Notes: generated from the letters alone by a model not told the origin. 64,000 nucleotides of DNA from Hyphomicrobium sp. CS1BSMeth3 (GCF_900117415.1 NZ_FPEI01000006.1:434001-498000), one strand, 5' to 3'. Shown: positions 1 through 9,490, counted from the first letter of the stretch. A program made the numbers and translations.

Positions 1-600
1 GCGGTAGAAGGACGAGACGTACATGCCTTTGTAGCCGAACAGCGAATGGCGCCGCTCGGCAAGCGAGAGACCGGCCATGGTCGCGCCCGTGGCGAACACC
101 AGCAGCAAGATGGCAGCGACGGATCGCGGAATGCGGATCGGGTCCACACGCCACGCGAGAACAGCAATGAGCGTGGCCAGCATGACCACGAGAGCCGCGG
201 CCAGCACAGGACGGCCGTAGTTGGCGACGAGAAAGTTCAGGTTGGTGCTCGACATCAGGTAGTAGGCGATGTCGTAGGCGTGCAGCACCATATTCATGTA
301 CTTGAGCTTGAGCGCCGAGATGGTGGTGACGAGCACGACCTGCGCCACCGTGAGCACGGCGGCGAGCAGCAGTCGGCGCGTCAGGAGGACGATCAGTGTC
401 CCCGTCGTGGCGCAAACAAGGATGGCCAGCAGCACCGTCGTCGGCGGCCCCTCGGTCCATGCGAGCCACGAGGTTAGTGCCAGCGCCAATAGCGCGCTGA
501 GGGCGTAGCTGGAAGCGGGGCTGAGCGTGCGGACGGCGAATGGCCAGCGGCGATGGATGCCTTCGCGAGTGCTGGAGCTGGCGCTGGGGGAATCGGTCAT
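1..600 (-). CDS. Membrane sulfatase / phosphoglycerol-transferase-like protein, N-terminal part (cut by window edge)
   Basis: An open frame runs from an ATG at 600 to the left edge without a stop, giving 200 visible residues. Five hydrophobic segments lie near residues 32-48, 55-73, 78-95, 130-150 and 159-179, followed by the start of a soluble part. This five-helix membrane anchor followed by an extracytoplasmic domain is the layout of the LtaS/MdoB/sulfatase-like family, which moves phosphoglycerol or phosphoethanolamine groups onto envelope glycans. The catalytic sulfatase-fold domain lies outside the window, so the family call rests on topology and the general look of the region around residues 97-131. 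Other polytopic membrane enzymes are possible. A Pho-box-like repeat lies about 60 bp upstream, and the beta-glucan genes lie further upstream beyond hdeD. Confidence 0.55.
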   Translation of the reverse strand, partial: MTDSPSASSSTREGIHRRWPFAVRTLSPASSYALSALLALALTSWLAWTEGPPTTVLLAILVCATTGTLIVLLTRRLLLAAVLTVAQVVLVTTISALKLKYMNMVLHAYDIAYYLMSSTNLNFLVANYGRPVLAAALVVMLATLIAVLAWRVDPIRIPRSVAAILLLVFATGATMAGLSLAERRHSLFGYKGMYVSSFYR

Positions 601-660
601 CGGGCGCTGGGGTCCGGGTCCTGTCAGCTTACGCGGTGCATCCAGGAGGGCCCGGGAGAC

Positions 661-682
661 CTGTCATAAAAGTATCATAAAA
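661..682 (+). promoter_or_regulatory. Pho-box-like 11-bp direct repeat
   Basis: CTGTCATAAAA (661-671) is followed directly by GTATCATAAAA (672-682). This is two 11-bp direct repeats close to the CTGTCAT-A/T-rich pattern bound by PhoB. It is the only AT-rich patch in the otherwise GC-rich gap 601-905, which holds nothing else recognisable. The likely target is the membrane-enzyme gene starting at 600 on the minus strand. The repeat points away from that gene, which is not the usual orientation, so the assignment is tentative. Confidence 0.45.
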
Positions 683-905
683 CTTAACGCAGTACACGTC
701 ATTCGCGGGCATCGAACATCATTACCGCCCGGAGCGGACCAGGCGGGGCTGCACGGCGGTTGTTGCGTCTGCGAAAGGGAATGCGGGGTCGCGGTATCCC
801 GCCGACGCGTGTGCGGGCGCGGCGTGCTGCCTGCGCCGCGCACGCAGATAACGTGCCGTCAGGTCAAATCGCCAGACGGCTCTCGCGTCGATCGTCCTGC
901 TTGCT

Positions 906-1451
906 TCAGTGCGGACCTTCCTCACCGGTTTGATGCACGAAGCCGAGCATCATCACGCCCTCCGCGATGAGATTGGCGCCGACGAGCACGCCGAACGCCC
1001 AGGCCGCCGTGAACGGGAAATTGTAGAAGAGCATCCCGGCGATGATGATCGACAGCAGGCCGCTCAGCGCCAGCAACCAATTTCCCGAGGGCACTTTGAA
1101 GCTCCAGAAGAGCTTGGTGATCCCTGAGATGAAGATTGCGGCGATGCACACCAGTGTAATGGTCACCAGCCCCGCCAGCGGATGAACGAGAATGAAGATG
1201 CCGGCGACGAAGCTGATGATCGCGAGCGCGATAAGTCCGATCGTGCCCATCCAGCTCGGCGCGCGGAAGGCGACAATGCCCTCGAGGACACCGCTGACCA
1301 GGAAGTAGCAGCCGAGAAGCAGCGTAGCCGCGATGCCGGCGTAGAAGGGCGACAGAATGGCGAGAACGCCGAGAACGATCGCAAGCCATGCGGAGATACG
1401 GAGCATGTGCCTGTTCTCGGACGTGAGGGGTGGGCGAATGGCAATGGTCAT
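906..1451 (-). CDS. HdeD family (DUF308) membrane protein
   Basis: The protein has 181 residues and six hydrophobic segments arranged in pairs, typical of the HdeD/DUF308 family first known from E. coli acid resistance. The molecular role in alphaproteobacteria is not established. The start at 1451 was chosen because AGGAG lies 8 bases upstream; an upstream extension to 1604 is polar and does not look like part of the family. It ends about 300 bp from the start of the membrane sulfatase-like gene on the same strand. The neighbouring NdvB-like gene ends at 1761 on the same strand, leaving about 300 bp between the two. Confidence 0.85.
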   Translation of the reverse strand: MTIAIRPPLTSENRHMLRISAWLAIVLGVLAILSPFYAGIAATLLLGCYFLVSGVLEGIVAFRAPSWMGTIGLIALAIISFVAGIFILVHPLAGLVTITLVCIAAIFISGITKLFWSFKVPSGNWLLALSGLLSIIIAGMLFYNFPFTAAWAFGVLVGANLIAEGVMMLGFVHQTGEEGPH

Positions 1452-1760
1452 GGCCTGGACTCCTCTGTGCTTGACAGCCCGCATCGCGCGTCCGCCACGC
1501 GACGGAGCGAGGATGATGCTCGATTCAGCATCGCTGATCGGCCAAGAGGGATCAGGCGAAATACCGATGATTGGGAGGGACTTACGCCGTAACTCGGCCG
1601 TCAAGGCCGCTGGCGCACGAAATTAACCGGTCAAATTGGCTGGTCAAACTCGCGAACCGGCCGCTGCGGTTCGGTTCCCGCAGACGGCTTTGTCGGTCGA
1701 TCTCAATGCCCGCGGGCGCGGCGTCTGGCGCCGCGCCGGGAGCTTGAGAGCCATAAGGGC

Positions 1761-4391
1761 TCACATCGGCTGCGGGCCCTGAGGTGCGAGCGGCTTCGCG
1801 CCGCGCCCCGGGATCAGGCCGGCCAGGCGATTGCGCAGCCCGAACCAGAAGGCGAACTCGTTGAGGCGCGAGCCCTCCAGAGCGGCGAGACCTGCGGCGG
1901 CAATGAACGGCAGGGACTGCACGAACAGCACCGCGGCAAAGAGATAGATCTCCTGTACGCGCTCCCAGTTCGTCCAGTAGAGCAGGATCGAGCTGCCGAA
2001 CAGCAGGCTGCCGATCACCGCCTCCCAGAAGGCCGGGAAGTCGTTGGCCCGCCGTGCGGCGCCGCCCTTGGCGGTGACGATGAAGGGGAGAGAGTCCTTC
2101 AGAAAGCCCGAGCCGACGGCGCGGGCGATCGTCCATTGCACGGACATCGCCGCAAAGAGTGCGCCGAACATGGCGCCGAGAGCCGAGCGCACGCGCAGCC
2201 TGTAGAGCGCGATGAAGTGCGCGAGCGTGACGACGAACGCGCCGAGGATCGGCACGGTGAGCACCTTGTCGGGCACGATGTTGCCGACGAAGACGACGAA
2301 CGGGACCATCAGAAGGTTCAGGATGGCAACGCCGACACCGACGGTCTCGGCGCCCATCCATGTGAGCCAGCCGAGCGCAAAGGCGCGCTTCTGCTCGGGC
2401 CGGAGCGCTCGCGCACCGGGCTTGAACTGCTCCCAATGCTTCTTGGCGATCTGCACGCCACCCGACGCCCAGCGATTGCGCTGGCGCTTGAAGAAGGTGA
2501 ACGTGTCGGGCAGCAGGCCATGGCCGTAGCGGCGGTTCGTGTAGTGCGTGACCCAACCGCGCTCGAGCATGGACAAGCCGAGATCGGTATCCTCGCAGAT
2601 GGTGTCGCTCGACCAGCCGCCGGCATCGGCCATCGCCGAGCGGCGCATGAGGCACATCGTGCCGTGCGTGACGATGGCATTGATCTCGTTGCGCTGGACC
2701 ATGCCGATATCGAAGAAGCCCGCGTACTCCTCGTTCATGACGTGGTGCATGACGCTGCGGCTGCCATCGCGGTGATCCTGCGGTGCCTGCACGAGACCGA
2801 CCTTGGGATCGGCAAATGCAGGGACGAGATCCTTCAGCCAATCCGGCTTCACGACATAGTCGGCGTCGAGAATGCCGATGATCTCGGCGTCGGGGGCAGT
2901 GTGCTCGAGCGCCAGGCGCAGCGCACCTGCCTTGAAGCCGACGAGCTGGTCTTCGCGCACGAACTTGAAGCGGTCGCCAAGCGCGCGGCAGTGGGCCTCG
3001 ACGGGCTGCCAGAACGCCGGGTCGGGCGTGTTGTTGATGACCAGCACGCACTCCAAGTTCGGATAGTCGAGCGCCGCTACGGAATCGAGCGTCGCATTCA
3101 GCATTTCCGGCGGCTCGCGGTACGCCGGAATGTGGATCGAGACCTTGGGCGCATAACCCGCGGCCAGGGCTCCATCGGGGAGACCCAGCAGTCGCTGCGG
3201 CTTGCGGCCGAAGGCGATGGCCGCGATTTCGTCGATGCGCGCGAGTGCGATGATCACGAGCGGGATGAGCAACAGCGTGCCAATGCCGAAAGCCAGGGCC
3301 GCGCCCGGGACGAAGTAGTGGCCGCTCCAGAAGCCGAAGACATAGGCCGTCCAGGCGCCGACAATATGGGCTGCCGATGCGAGCACAGTTGCTTGCGTCG
3401 CGGTGGCCCCGGTGATGTTCAGGATCGGTACCGAGAACACGATGCCGACCAGCACGGCGAGAATGCCGAGCTTCCAGTGCGCGGGATCGGAGATCGGTCC
3501 GCTCCAGGCGAACTTGGCGTGCCGCGAGGTGTCGTACATGCCCCAGTAGGGACCGACGCCACCCTCGAAGGTCTTCCACGGCTGATCGTAGGCCTCGATG
3601 ATGTTGTACTCGATGCCCATCGCCTCGGCGGTGTGCAGGAACTCGCGCAGCACCTGGGCCTGGACCAGAGGGCCGGGGTTCGCGGCGCGCCGGTTGTGGC
3701 CGGCGCTCGGCCAGCCGAACTCGGCGATCACGATCCGCTTGCCGGGATAGGCCTCGCGGAGCTGGTTATAGATGCGCAGCGTCTGGGCCAGAGCCTCCTT
3801 CTCGGAGATGCCTTCCCAGTAGGGCAGGACGTGCGCGGCGATGAAGTCGACGGCCGAGACGAGCTCCGGGTGCTCGAGCCACACATTCCAGATCTCGCCC
3901 GTGCTCACGGGAACCGAGACCGAGCGCTTCACGCGCTGGATCTTCTTGATGAGGTCGTCGACGGTCTGATCGGCACGATAGATCGTCTCGTTGCCGACGA
4001 TGACGCTGTTGACGTTGCGGTAGGTGCGCGAGAGATCGACGACCGCGCGCAGCTCGCGCTCGTTGCGATCCTCGAACTTGTCGATCCAGGCGCCGACCGC
4101 GACCTTGAGGCCGAACTCCCGGGCAACCTCGGGGATGAGCTCGGAGCCGCCGGTCGATGAATAGGTGCGGACAGCGCGCGTCACCGGCGCAATCGCCGCG
4201 AGGTCGGCCGTCACCTGCTCGACGGTCGTCTGCGTCCCGCTGTCGGGATGCGCGGACCCGTCGAACGGCGTGTAGGACACGCTCGCCAACTGACCGCTGA
4301 ACTCGGGAGCCGACAGCTCACTCTTCGTGAGATGCCATATCCCGATGTGAGCACATGCAACGAGCGCGCAGACCGAAGCAATAGTGCGCAT
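1761..4391 (-). CDS. ndvB: NdvB-like bifunctional protein: GH17 domain plus family 2 glycosyltransferase (beta-glucan synthesis)
   Basis: The 876-residue protein has a short N-terminal membrane/signal segment, a GH17 domain (about 30-300) and a membrane-embedded GT2 domain (about 310-860). GH17 catalytic glutamates are visible as E135 in VGNE and E224 in AEFGWPSAG. The glycosyltransferase shows DAD at 509-511, ED at 600-601 and QRNRW at 637-641, the processive GT2 signature. Several membrane segments flank it. This combination matches the Bradyrhizobium protein for cyclic beta-(1,3),(1,6)-glucans, where the transferase polymerises glucose from UDP-glucose and a GH17 unit acts as transglycosylase. 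A second GH17 protein (NdvC-like) begins at 5160 on the other strand. The start follows the signal-like segment; the ribosome-binding site is weak. I am sure of the domains, less sure of the exact glucan. Confidence 0.85.
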   Translation of the reverse strand: MRTIASVCALVACAHIGIWHLTKSELSAPEFSGQLASVSYTPFDGSAHPDSGTQTTVEQVTADLAAIAPVTRAVRTYSSTGGSELIPEVAREFGLKVAVGAWIDKFEDRNERELRAVVDLSRTYRNVNSVIVGNETIYRADQTVDDLIKKIQRVKRSVSVPVSTGEIWNVWLEHPELVSAVDFIAAHVLPYWEGISEKEALAQTLRIYNQLREAYPGKRIVIAEFGWPSAGHNRRAANPGPLVQAQVLREFLHTAEAMGIEYNIIEAYDQPWKTFEGGVGPYWGMYDTSRHAKFAWSGPISDPAHWKLGILAVLVGIVFSVPILNITGATATQATVLASAAHIVGAWTAYVFGFWSGHYFVPGAALAFGIGTLLLIPLVIIALARIDEIAAIAFGRKPQRLLGLPDGALAAGYAPKVSIHIPAYREPPEMLNATLDSVAALDYPNLECVLVINNTPDPAFWQPVEAHCRALGDRFKFVREDQLVGFKAGALRLALEHTAPDAEIIGILDADYVVKPDWLKDLVPAFADPKVGLVQAPQDHRDGSRSVMHHVMNEEYAGFFDIGMVQRNEINAIVTHGTMCLMRRSAMADAGGWSSDTICEDTDLGLSMLERGWVTHYTNRRYGHGLLPDTFTFFKRQRNRWASGGVQIAKKHWEQFKPGARALRPEQKRAFALGWLTWMGAETVGVGVAILNLLMVPFVVFVGNIVPDKVLTVPILGAFVVTLAHFIALYRLRVRSALGAMFGALFAAMSVQWTIARAVGSGFLKDSLPFIVTAKGGAARRANDFPAFWEAVIGSLLFGSSILLYWTNWERVQEIYLFAAVLFVQSLPFIAAAGLAALEGSRLNEFAFWFGLRNRLAGLIPGRGAKPLAPQGPQPM

Positions 4392-4484
4392 GGATTGTTC
4401 TTCCCAGGGGTGACGGCGAATTCACACAGGCATACGTTTCCCGTCCAGCAGACGGGCTGCACCACATAGACAACGCGCTTCCGA

Positions 4485-4955
4485 CTATTTGGTCGCTTCG
4501 CCCCCAGGCGAATTTATCGCGGTTGGTTCCGGCGACAGTTTGGGGTCAATCCAGCACGCGTGCGCGCGTGCGGCTAGGCTCTCCGGCGCTTTGGCATCGA
4601 TGGTACCTTGTCGAACAACGCACCTGAATGCCGACTGAATGTGTCCCGCTGGACATCCGAAACGGTCATAGACACCCATATGCCGCATCGCCGTATCGAT
4701 GTCATCGCGCCACAACAGCCCGACGATGCGCCGACCGAGCCAGACGCATTCGGCTTGGCCGCCAGGGCCGGGAATTGCCTTGGCCGCTTCGACGAACTCA
4801 TCACGGCTCCGCTGCGCGTCCTTCGTGCGATCCTGGGGCTGCTCGGACTTATCCTTCGCCTCCCCGGATTGCGCCATGGCCGCATGTAAACTCGGAGCCG
4901 ACACGAGCACGAACAGAGCAAGTGTCGACAGTAGGAATCGAAGATAGGACGGCAT
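4485..4955 (-). CDS. Small secreted protein in the beta-glucan locus
   Basis: The protein has 156 residues with a clear signal peptide (about 1-28, ending ...LHAAMAQ), a charged linker, then a compact part containing four cysteines (in AECVW, RFGCP, FRCVV and HACW) that could form two disulfides in the periplasm. It sits between the NdvB-like gene (same strand, 93 bp downstream) and the divergent NdvC-like gene. A third gene of the Bradyrhizobium glucan system, ndvD, is known from the literature; position suggests a similar accessory role, but I cannot confirm homology by eye. The start at 4955 was preferred because the signal peptide begins there; an ATG at 4997 is also in frame. Confidence 0.65.
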   Translation of the reverse strand: MPSYLRFLLSTLALFVLVSAPSLHAAMAQSGEAKDKSEQPQDRTKDAQRSRDEFVEAAKAIPGPGGQAECVWLGRRIVGLLWRDDIDTAMRHMGVYDRFGCPAGHIQSAFRCVVRQGTIDAKAPESLAARAHACWIDPKLSPEPTAINSPGGEATK

Positions 4956-5159
4956 GGCACCTAGTAGATTGCATCGGTCGCCTCGTAGGTCACGCATGCG
5001 TGAGGCGCGAATAGGTCAGTTTTGCGGCGTGCATATGGTTCTGTCTACGGGGGCTTCAAGTCGTGTCAGAATTGCACCAATCGCAGATTGACTTCACTGA
5101 AATGCGCATCGCTTCGGTGTAAAGGCGAGCCTTCGGGCCAACGGGGGTATGGTTAAAGG

Positions 5160-6779
5160 ATGCGCAGAGCTGTCGGACTATTCGTCGCCGTCGCGGCCTT
5201 GGTCGTTGCGTCGTGGTGGTGGCGCGGGGCGGACGTTACCATGCCGCCGTCGCCGCTCGCACAAGGTGAGCGGCTTCAGTGCGTGTCCTACGCGCCCTTC
5301 CGCGACCGACAGACGCCGCTCGACTTCACCACTTATATCCCCGCCGCCCAGATCGAGGATGATCTCAAGCGCCTCGCCGCTCTGACCGACTGCATCCGCA
5401 TCTACTCGGTTGATGTCGGCCTGGATCAGGTCCCCGAGATCGCCGAACGGCACGGCCTCAAAGTCCTGCTCGGGATCTGGGTGTCGAACCGGCGCGACCG
5501 CACGCAGTGGCAGATCAAGACGGGGGTCGCGCTCGCCAAGCGCTTCCCCAATACCGTCCAAGCCGTGATCGTCGGCAATGAAGTTCTCCTGCGGGGGGAA
5601 ATAACCGCCGATACGCTCACCGAATACCTTCGTGAGGTGAAGGCGCAGGTCTCCCAGCCGGTTACCTATGCCGATGTCTGGGAGTTCTGGATGCGCAACG
5701 CGCCATTGGCGCAAGGTGTTGATTTTATTACCATTCACATTCTTCCCTACTGGGAGGATCATCCCATCCCCGCGAAGAATGCCGCCGACCACATCCTCTC
5801 GATCCATGGCCAGGTGGCGGCAGCGTTTCCCGGCCGGGAGATCCTGATCGGCGAAGTCGGTTGGCCGAGCGCGGGCCGGATGCGTGAGGGCGCGCTTCCC
5901 TCGCCGGCCAGCCAGGCGCTCGTCATGCACGACCTTCTCGCGCGCACCAAGGCCGCTCATATCCGCATGAATGTCATCGAGGCCTTCGATCAGCCCTGGA
6001 AGCGTCAGCTCGAAGGCACCGTCGGCGGTCATTGGGGCCTCATCACGGACCCGCCGCGTCGCGTCAAGTTCGCCTGGGGGCAGCCCGTCTCGAACCATCC
6101 CCATTGGCCATGGCAGGCGCTCGGCGGTGTGCTCTTCGCCGCCCTGGTTTTTGCTGCAGCCGGTGTCGCCGCGCGCCGAGGCGGGGCAACAGAGCCAAGC
6201 CCGCGAGCTTGGCAGACCGTGGCGATCATTGCCGCGGTTGCGGGTGCCACTCTCGGTTGGACCATCGAGGCAGCGTTTCTGGAAAGCCTCGGATGGGGCG
6301 GCCTGCTGCGTTCGCTCGCCCTCATCCTCATTGCCGTCGGCGTCCCGCTGGCCTGTGCTGCGGCAATTGGCGCCAGGGTCGGAACCCCGACATTCGCCAA
6401 CCTTCTCGGCGGCGTCGGCCATGTGCGGGAGTTCCGGCGTCGCAAGCCGCTTGCTTTGACGCTCGTCGCCCTGCTCGCCGCGACGACCGTCGTTGCCATC
6501 CAGGCAGCGCTGGGGTTCGCCTTCAACCCGCGCTATCTCGATTTCCCATTCGCGCCGCTGACCGCAGCGGTGGTTCCCTACCTGCTTTTGCAGCAGCACC
6601 TGCCGGCCGCAGCGCCGACGCGCGCGATGGCCGAGACGGCCGCCGCCGCTGTTCTGGTCCCGTGCGCAGCTTTCACCACCTGGCAGGAGGGCGCCGAGAA
6701 CTGGCAGGCTTTGTGGTTCTGCGCGACCCTCGCCGGGCTGGCGATCACTCTGGCTCGGGCGCCGGGCGGGCGAGGCTGA
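5160..6779 (+). CDS. ndvC: NdvC-like GH17 beta-glucan transferase with C-terminal membrane domain
   Basis: The 539-residue protein starts with a membrane anchor (about 5-20), followed by a GH17 domain (about 37-310) and five to six membrane segments to the C-terminus. The two GH17 glutamates are E141 in VGNE and E232 in GEVGWPSAG. The GH17 part is plainly homologous to that of the NdvB-like protein, but there is no glycosyltransferase domain. This is the architecture of Bradyrhizobium NdvC, needed for beta-1,6 linkages in cyclic glucans. It diverges from the small secreted protein gene across a 204-bp gap that must hold both promoters. A GGGGG run lies about 12 bases before the chosen ATG. 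Confidence 0.82.
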   Translation: MRRAVGLFVAVAALVVASWWWRGADVTMPPSPLAQGERLQCVSYAPFRDRQTPLDFTTYIPAAQIEDDLKRLAALTDCIRIYSVDVGLDQVPEIAERHGLKVLLGIWVSNRRDRTQWQIKTGVALAKRFPNTVQAVIVGNEVLLRGEITADTLTEYLREVKAQVSQPVTYADVWEFWMRNAPLAQGVDFITIHILPYWEDHPIPAKNAADHILSIHGQVAAAFPGREILIGEVGWPSAGRMREGALPSPASQALVMHDLLARTKAAHIRMNVIEAFDQPWKRQLEGTVGGHWGLITDPPRRVKFAWGQPVSNHPHWPWQALGGVLFAALVFAAAGVAARRGGATEPSPRAWQTVAIIAAVAGATLGWTIEAAFLESLGWGGLLRSLALILIAVGVPLACAAAIGARVGTPTFANLLGGVGHVREFRRRKPLALTLVALLAATTVVAIQAALGFAFNPRYLDFPFAPLTAAVVPYLLLQQHLPAAAPTRAMAETAAAAVLVPCAAFTTWQEGAENWQALWFCATLAGLAITLARAPGGRG

Positions 6780-7125
6780 GCACCAGCAGCGCGACGGCCA
6801 GTGCCGACAGTGTCGTATTGTAAATGACGAGGCCGTGGCCTGCTGCCACAAGGGCCACGGCGCAAAGCACCACTGACGGCCGGATCAGGTTGAGCAGCGC
6901 CGCGACGAGCGCTGTGATGCCGAGCCAGGGCGGGATGTGGAGTGCCAGCAGAAGTCGCATGCTCGCGCAGATCCACGTGTCGGCGCCGGCCTGGCAGGCG
7001 AGCGCCACGGATGTCTGCTCGATGGCGAAGTAGCGCACGACCAATGCGTGACCGACCGATGCGATTGCCAGGACAGCCAAGACAAGGCTTTGGCGGGCGG
7101 TCGGGCGAAAAAGGGGACGGCTCAT
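6745..7125 (-). CDS. Small four-helix membrane protein, unknown function
   Basis: The 126-residue product has about four hydrophobic segments (roughly 12-32, 50-64, 66-84, 92-118) joined by short loops, plus two cysteines between the first two segments. I do not recognise a family. The gene is convergent with the NdvC-like gene and overlaps its last 35 bases. The frame extends upstream to 7470, but that part is not membrane-like and is probably non-coding, so the ATG at 7125 was chosen. Its position suggests a link with envelope glucan, as inference only. Confidence 0.6.
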   Translation of the reverse strand: MSRPLFRPTARQSLVLAVLAIASVGHALVVRYFAIEQTSVALACQAGADTWICASMRLLLALHIPPWLGITALVAALLNLIRPSVVLCAVALVAAGHGLVIYNTTLSALAVALLVLSLARPAPEPE

Positions 7126-7466
7126 CAACAGTGCATCCGGATTTGAGCCAAGTGTGTTTTGGCCGCTTCGCGCACCTTGCCATGCACTGTGGCTGTCGGC
7201 GTGAGCGGGCTCGACCTTCTTCCATAGGAAGGCATGGATGCGCAAGAGCGCGGCGCGGCCGTCAGCGACGTTCAATCGTCGCCCGCGACTTCGGCACACG
7301 ATGCCGGAAATATCCGCAGTAGCGCGCTTGCCGAGTTTGGGCCCTCGAACTACTTCAAGCAAAGGCGGTCCTCCAGCCGCCTCAGTGATGGACATGCGTG
7401 CCTTCCTGCAAAGGCCCGCATGCCCATCTGCCTGCGTCCTGCAAGAAGCCGGAGAAGAAAGAGCGG
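7126..7466. other. Intergenic stretch without a recognised gene
   Basis: These 341 bases lie between the small membrane protein gene and the end of the peptide transporter operon, both on the minus strand. I see only frames with unlikely composition and no strong hairpin or promoter. It should contain the promoter of the small membrane protein gene. Confidence 0.5.
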
Positions 7467-8462
7467 TCAATGCGCGGACGGCTCGGAGAAGGGCAGGGGA
7501 TGGAGGCAGGCAAAGGCGCGCGTCGGACTTGCCGGCGTAAGGGCCGGCTCACGCGTGTGACAGTCTGATTGCGCGCGCACGCAGCGGCCGGCGAAGCGGC
7601 AGCCTGGAGGAAGATCGATCGGGCTCGGCACCTCGCCGGGCAACGGATCGGAGATCGGGGCGAAGAAGCGCGGCGACGCATTGAGGAGTGCGCGCGTGTA
7701 GGGGTGAGCGGGCGCCTTCAGCACCTCGCGCGTCGCACCCGCCTCGACGACGCGCCCGAGGTACATGACGGCGATCCGATCGCACAGGTAGGCGGCCACG
7801 CCGAGGTCGTGCGTGATGAAGAGAAGGCTCAAGCCCATCTCGCGCTGCAGGTCGCGCAGCAATTGAAGGATTTGCGCCTGTGTCGAGACATCGAGACCCG
7901 ACACGGCCTCGTCGGCGACGAGCACGGATGGCTCCGATGCGAGCGCACGCGCAATGGCGACGCGACGGAGCTGCCCCCCGGAAAGTGCGCTGACGTAGCG
8001 GGACATCATCTCAGGCGCGAGGCCCACGCGCGTGAGGAGGGCGGTGACCCGATCACGCCGCTCGGCCTTGGCACACAGCTTGTGATGATCGAGCGGCTCG
8101 GCCACGAGATCGAGCACCGACATGCGCGGATTGAGCGAGCCGCGCGCATCCTGGTAGATCATCGCGACTTCGCGACAGAACCGATCGCGGTCCGTGCCGG
8201 CGAGGTCGCCGATGTCCTTCTCGCGAAAAAGCGCTCGGCCGTCGGTCGGCTGTGTGAGGCCGAGCAGCACGCGAAGGAGCGTGGTTTTCCCGGAGCCGCT
8301 CTCGCCGACAATGGCCAGGCTCTCTCCTGGCCCGAGGGACAGGCGTACGCCGTCGAGCGCGCGCAGGCGCCGCTTGGCACGCGTGAAGAGCGAACCGCCC
8401 TTCGCCCGAACCTCATAAGCCTTCTGGACATCCAACAGTCGGAAGATCGGCGCGGTGGTCAT
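7467..8462 (-). CDS. Peptide/Opp-type ABC transporter ATP-binding protein (DppF/OppF-like)
   Basis: This 331-residue ATPase carries Walker A GESGSGKTT, the Q-loop in MIYQDARGSLNPR, signature LSGGQLRRVAIARAL, Walker B SVLVADEAVSGLDVS and the H-loop ITHDLG. The C-terminal extension with HPYTRALL and a cysteine-bearing segment (GCRFAGRC...C...C) is the oligopeptide/dipeptide-type tail. It is the last gene of a five-gene operon; its ATG overlaps the stop of the preceding ATPase by four bases. It powers uptake of a peptide-like substrate with the other ATPase and the two permeases. Confidence 0.88.
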   Translation of the reverse strand: MTTAPIFRLLDVQKAYEVRAKGGSLFTRAKRRLRALDGVRLSLGPGESLAIVGESGSGKTTLLRVLLGLTQPTDGRALFREKDIGDLAGTDRDRFCREVAMIYQDARGSLNPRMSVLDLVAEPLDHHKLCAKAERRDRVTALLTRVGLAPEMMSRYVSALSGGQLRRVAIARALASEPSVLVADEAVSGLDVSTQAQILQLLRDLQREMGLSLLFITHDLGVAAYLCDRIAVMYLGRVVEAGATREVLKAPAHPYTRALLNASPRFFAPISDPLPGEVPSPIDLPPGCRFAGRCVRAQSDCHTREPALTPASPTRAFACLHPLPFSEPSAH

Positions 8463-9490
8463 GTCAGAGGATTCCAGCAGGCGAGCTTGCGACCATGTAC
8501 ATCCGCAAGCGGCGGCTTGTTGGCCGCGCATTTCTCGAGCGCGCGCGGGCAGCGCGGCGCAAAGCGACACCCGGGCGTCTTCGATGCGAACGATGGGGCG
8601 CCGCTCGGCAGCGGCCTCAGCTCTTCGGTGTCGAACTCCAGAACGCATCCCTTGAGTGCGGCCGTATAGGGATGCATGGGAGCTTCGAGAACAATGCGGC
8701 TCGGGCCAGTCTCCATGACCTGTCCGCCGTAGAGCACGACGATGTCGTCGCAGCATTGGCTCGCCAGCGCGAGGTCATGAAGCACGAATATGCAACTCGC
8801 GCTGCGGCGCCGGGTCTCCTCGAGGATGAGCCGGATGATCTGGGCCTGGATGGTGACGTCGAGCGCACTCGTCGGCTCGTCGGCGAGCAGCAAGTCCGGG
8901 TTGGAGGAGAGTGCGATGGCGATCATCACGCGCTGCTGCATGCCGCCCGACAATTGGTGCGGATAGGCGCTGAGGCGCGATGGCGTATCATTGAGGCCGA
9001 CGCTCTCGAGAAGCTCGATGGCGCGGGCGCGCGCAGCCGATCGGCTGAGGCCCATCACGCGCCGCAAGGGCGTCATGAGCTGGCGACCGATCGTGAAGCA
9101 GGGATTGAGCGCGGCGGACGCGTCCTGGAAAATCATGGCCACGCGCCGCCCGCGCAGCTTGAGCCAGGCGTCCTCGCCCGCTTCCGTGACATTGCCTGCG
9201 CCGTCGAGCTCGATGGTGCCGCTGAGGCCCACCTCGGGTGTGCGCAGGAGGCCGATCAGCGTGAGCGCGATGGTCGACTTGCCGGCGCCCGACTCGCCGA
9301 GGAGCCCGAGCGTGCCACCGCGCCGGAGCGAGAAGGTCACGTTATCGAGGATCAGGCTCTCGCCACGGCTGAGCGAAAGCTCCTCAATCTTCAGCAGCGG
9401 CTTTGATTCAGGTGTCGGCTCGATGCGCTGCCCGAGCGCAGCCGGGAGCGATGTAGAAGCGCGCGCCGCGCCGAGATCCATGGGCTTCAT
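8459..9490 (-). CDS. Peptide/Opp-type ABC transporter ATP-binding protein (DppD/OppD-like)
   Basis: The 343-residue protein has Walker [22 protein letters not shown], signature [15 protein letters not shown], Walker [14 protein letters not shown] and H-loop VLHDLALA. The tail contains [10 protein letters not shown] and [14 protein letters not shown], the cysteine pattern typical of DppD/OppD ATPases, which in some members holds an iron-sulfur cluster. Four-base overlaps at both ends show tight translational coupling with the permease before it and the second ATPase after it. Confidence 0.88.
   Translation of the reverse strand: MKPMDLGAARASTSLPAALGQRIEPTPESKPLLKIEELSLSRGESLILDNVTFSLRRGGTLGLLGESGAGKSTIALTLIGLLRTPEVGLSGTIELDGAGNVTEAGEDAWLKLRGRRVAMIFQDASAALNPCFTIGRQLMTPLRRVMGLSRSAARARAIELLESVGLNDTPSRLSAYPHQLSGGMQQRVMIAIALSSNPDLLLADEPTSALDVTIQAQIIRLILEETRRRSASCIFVLHDLALASQCCDDIVVLYGGQVMETGPSRIVLEAPMHPYTAALKGCVLEFDTEELRPLPSGAPSFASKTPGCRFAPRCPRALEKCAANKPPLADVHGRKLACWNPLT

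Noticed and set aside
1452-1604. Upstream extension of the HdeD-like protein.
   Set aside because: Polar and unlike the family; a good ribosome-binding site supports the start at 1451.
2136-4160. A 674-codon open frame on the plus strand opposite the NdvB-like gene, and similar long frames opposite other genes (5178-6851, 49343-51811, 39603-41147).
   Set aside because: They are mirror frames of GC-rich codon use, with Arg/His/Asp-rich low-complexity products and no family motifs; the opposite strands carry clear domains.
7234-7560. Open frames on the plus strand between the small membrane protein gene and the peptide transporter.
   Set aside because: Arg/Ala/Ser-rich products that overlap the end of the real ATPase gene, without ribosome-binding sites.
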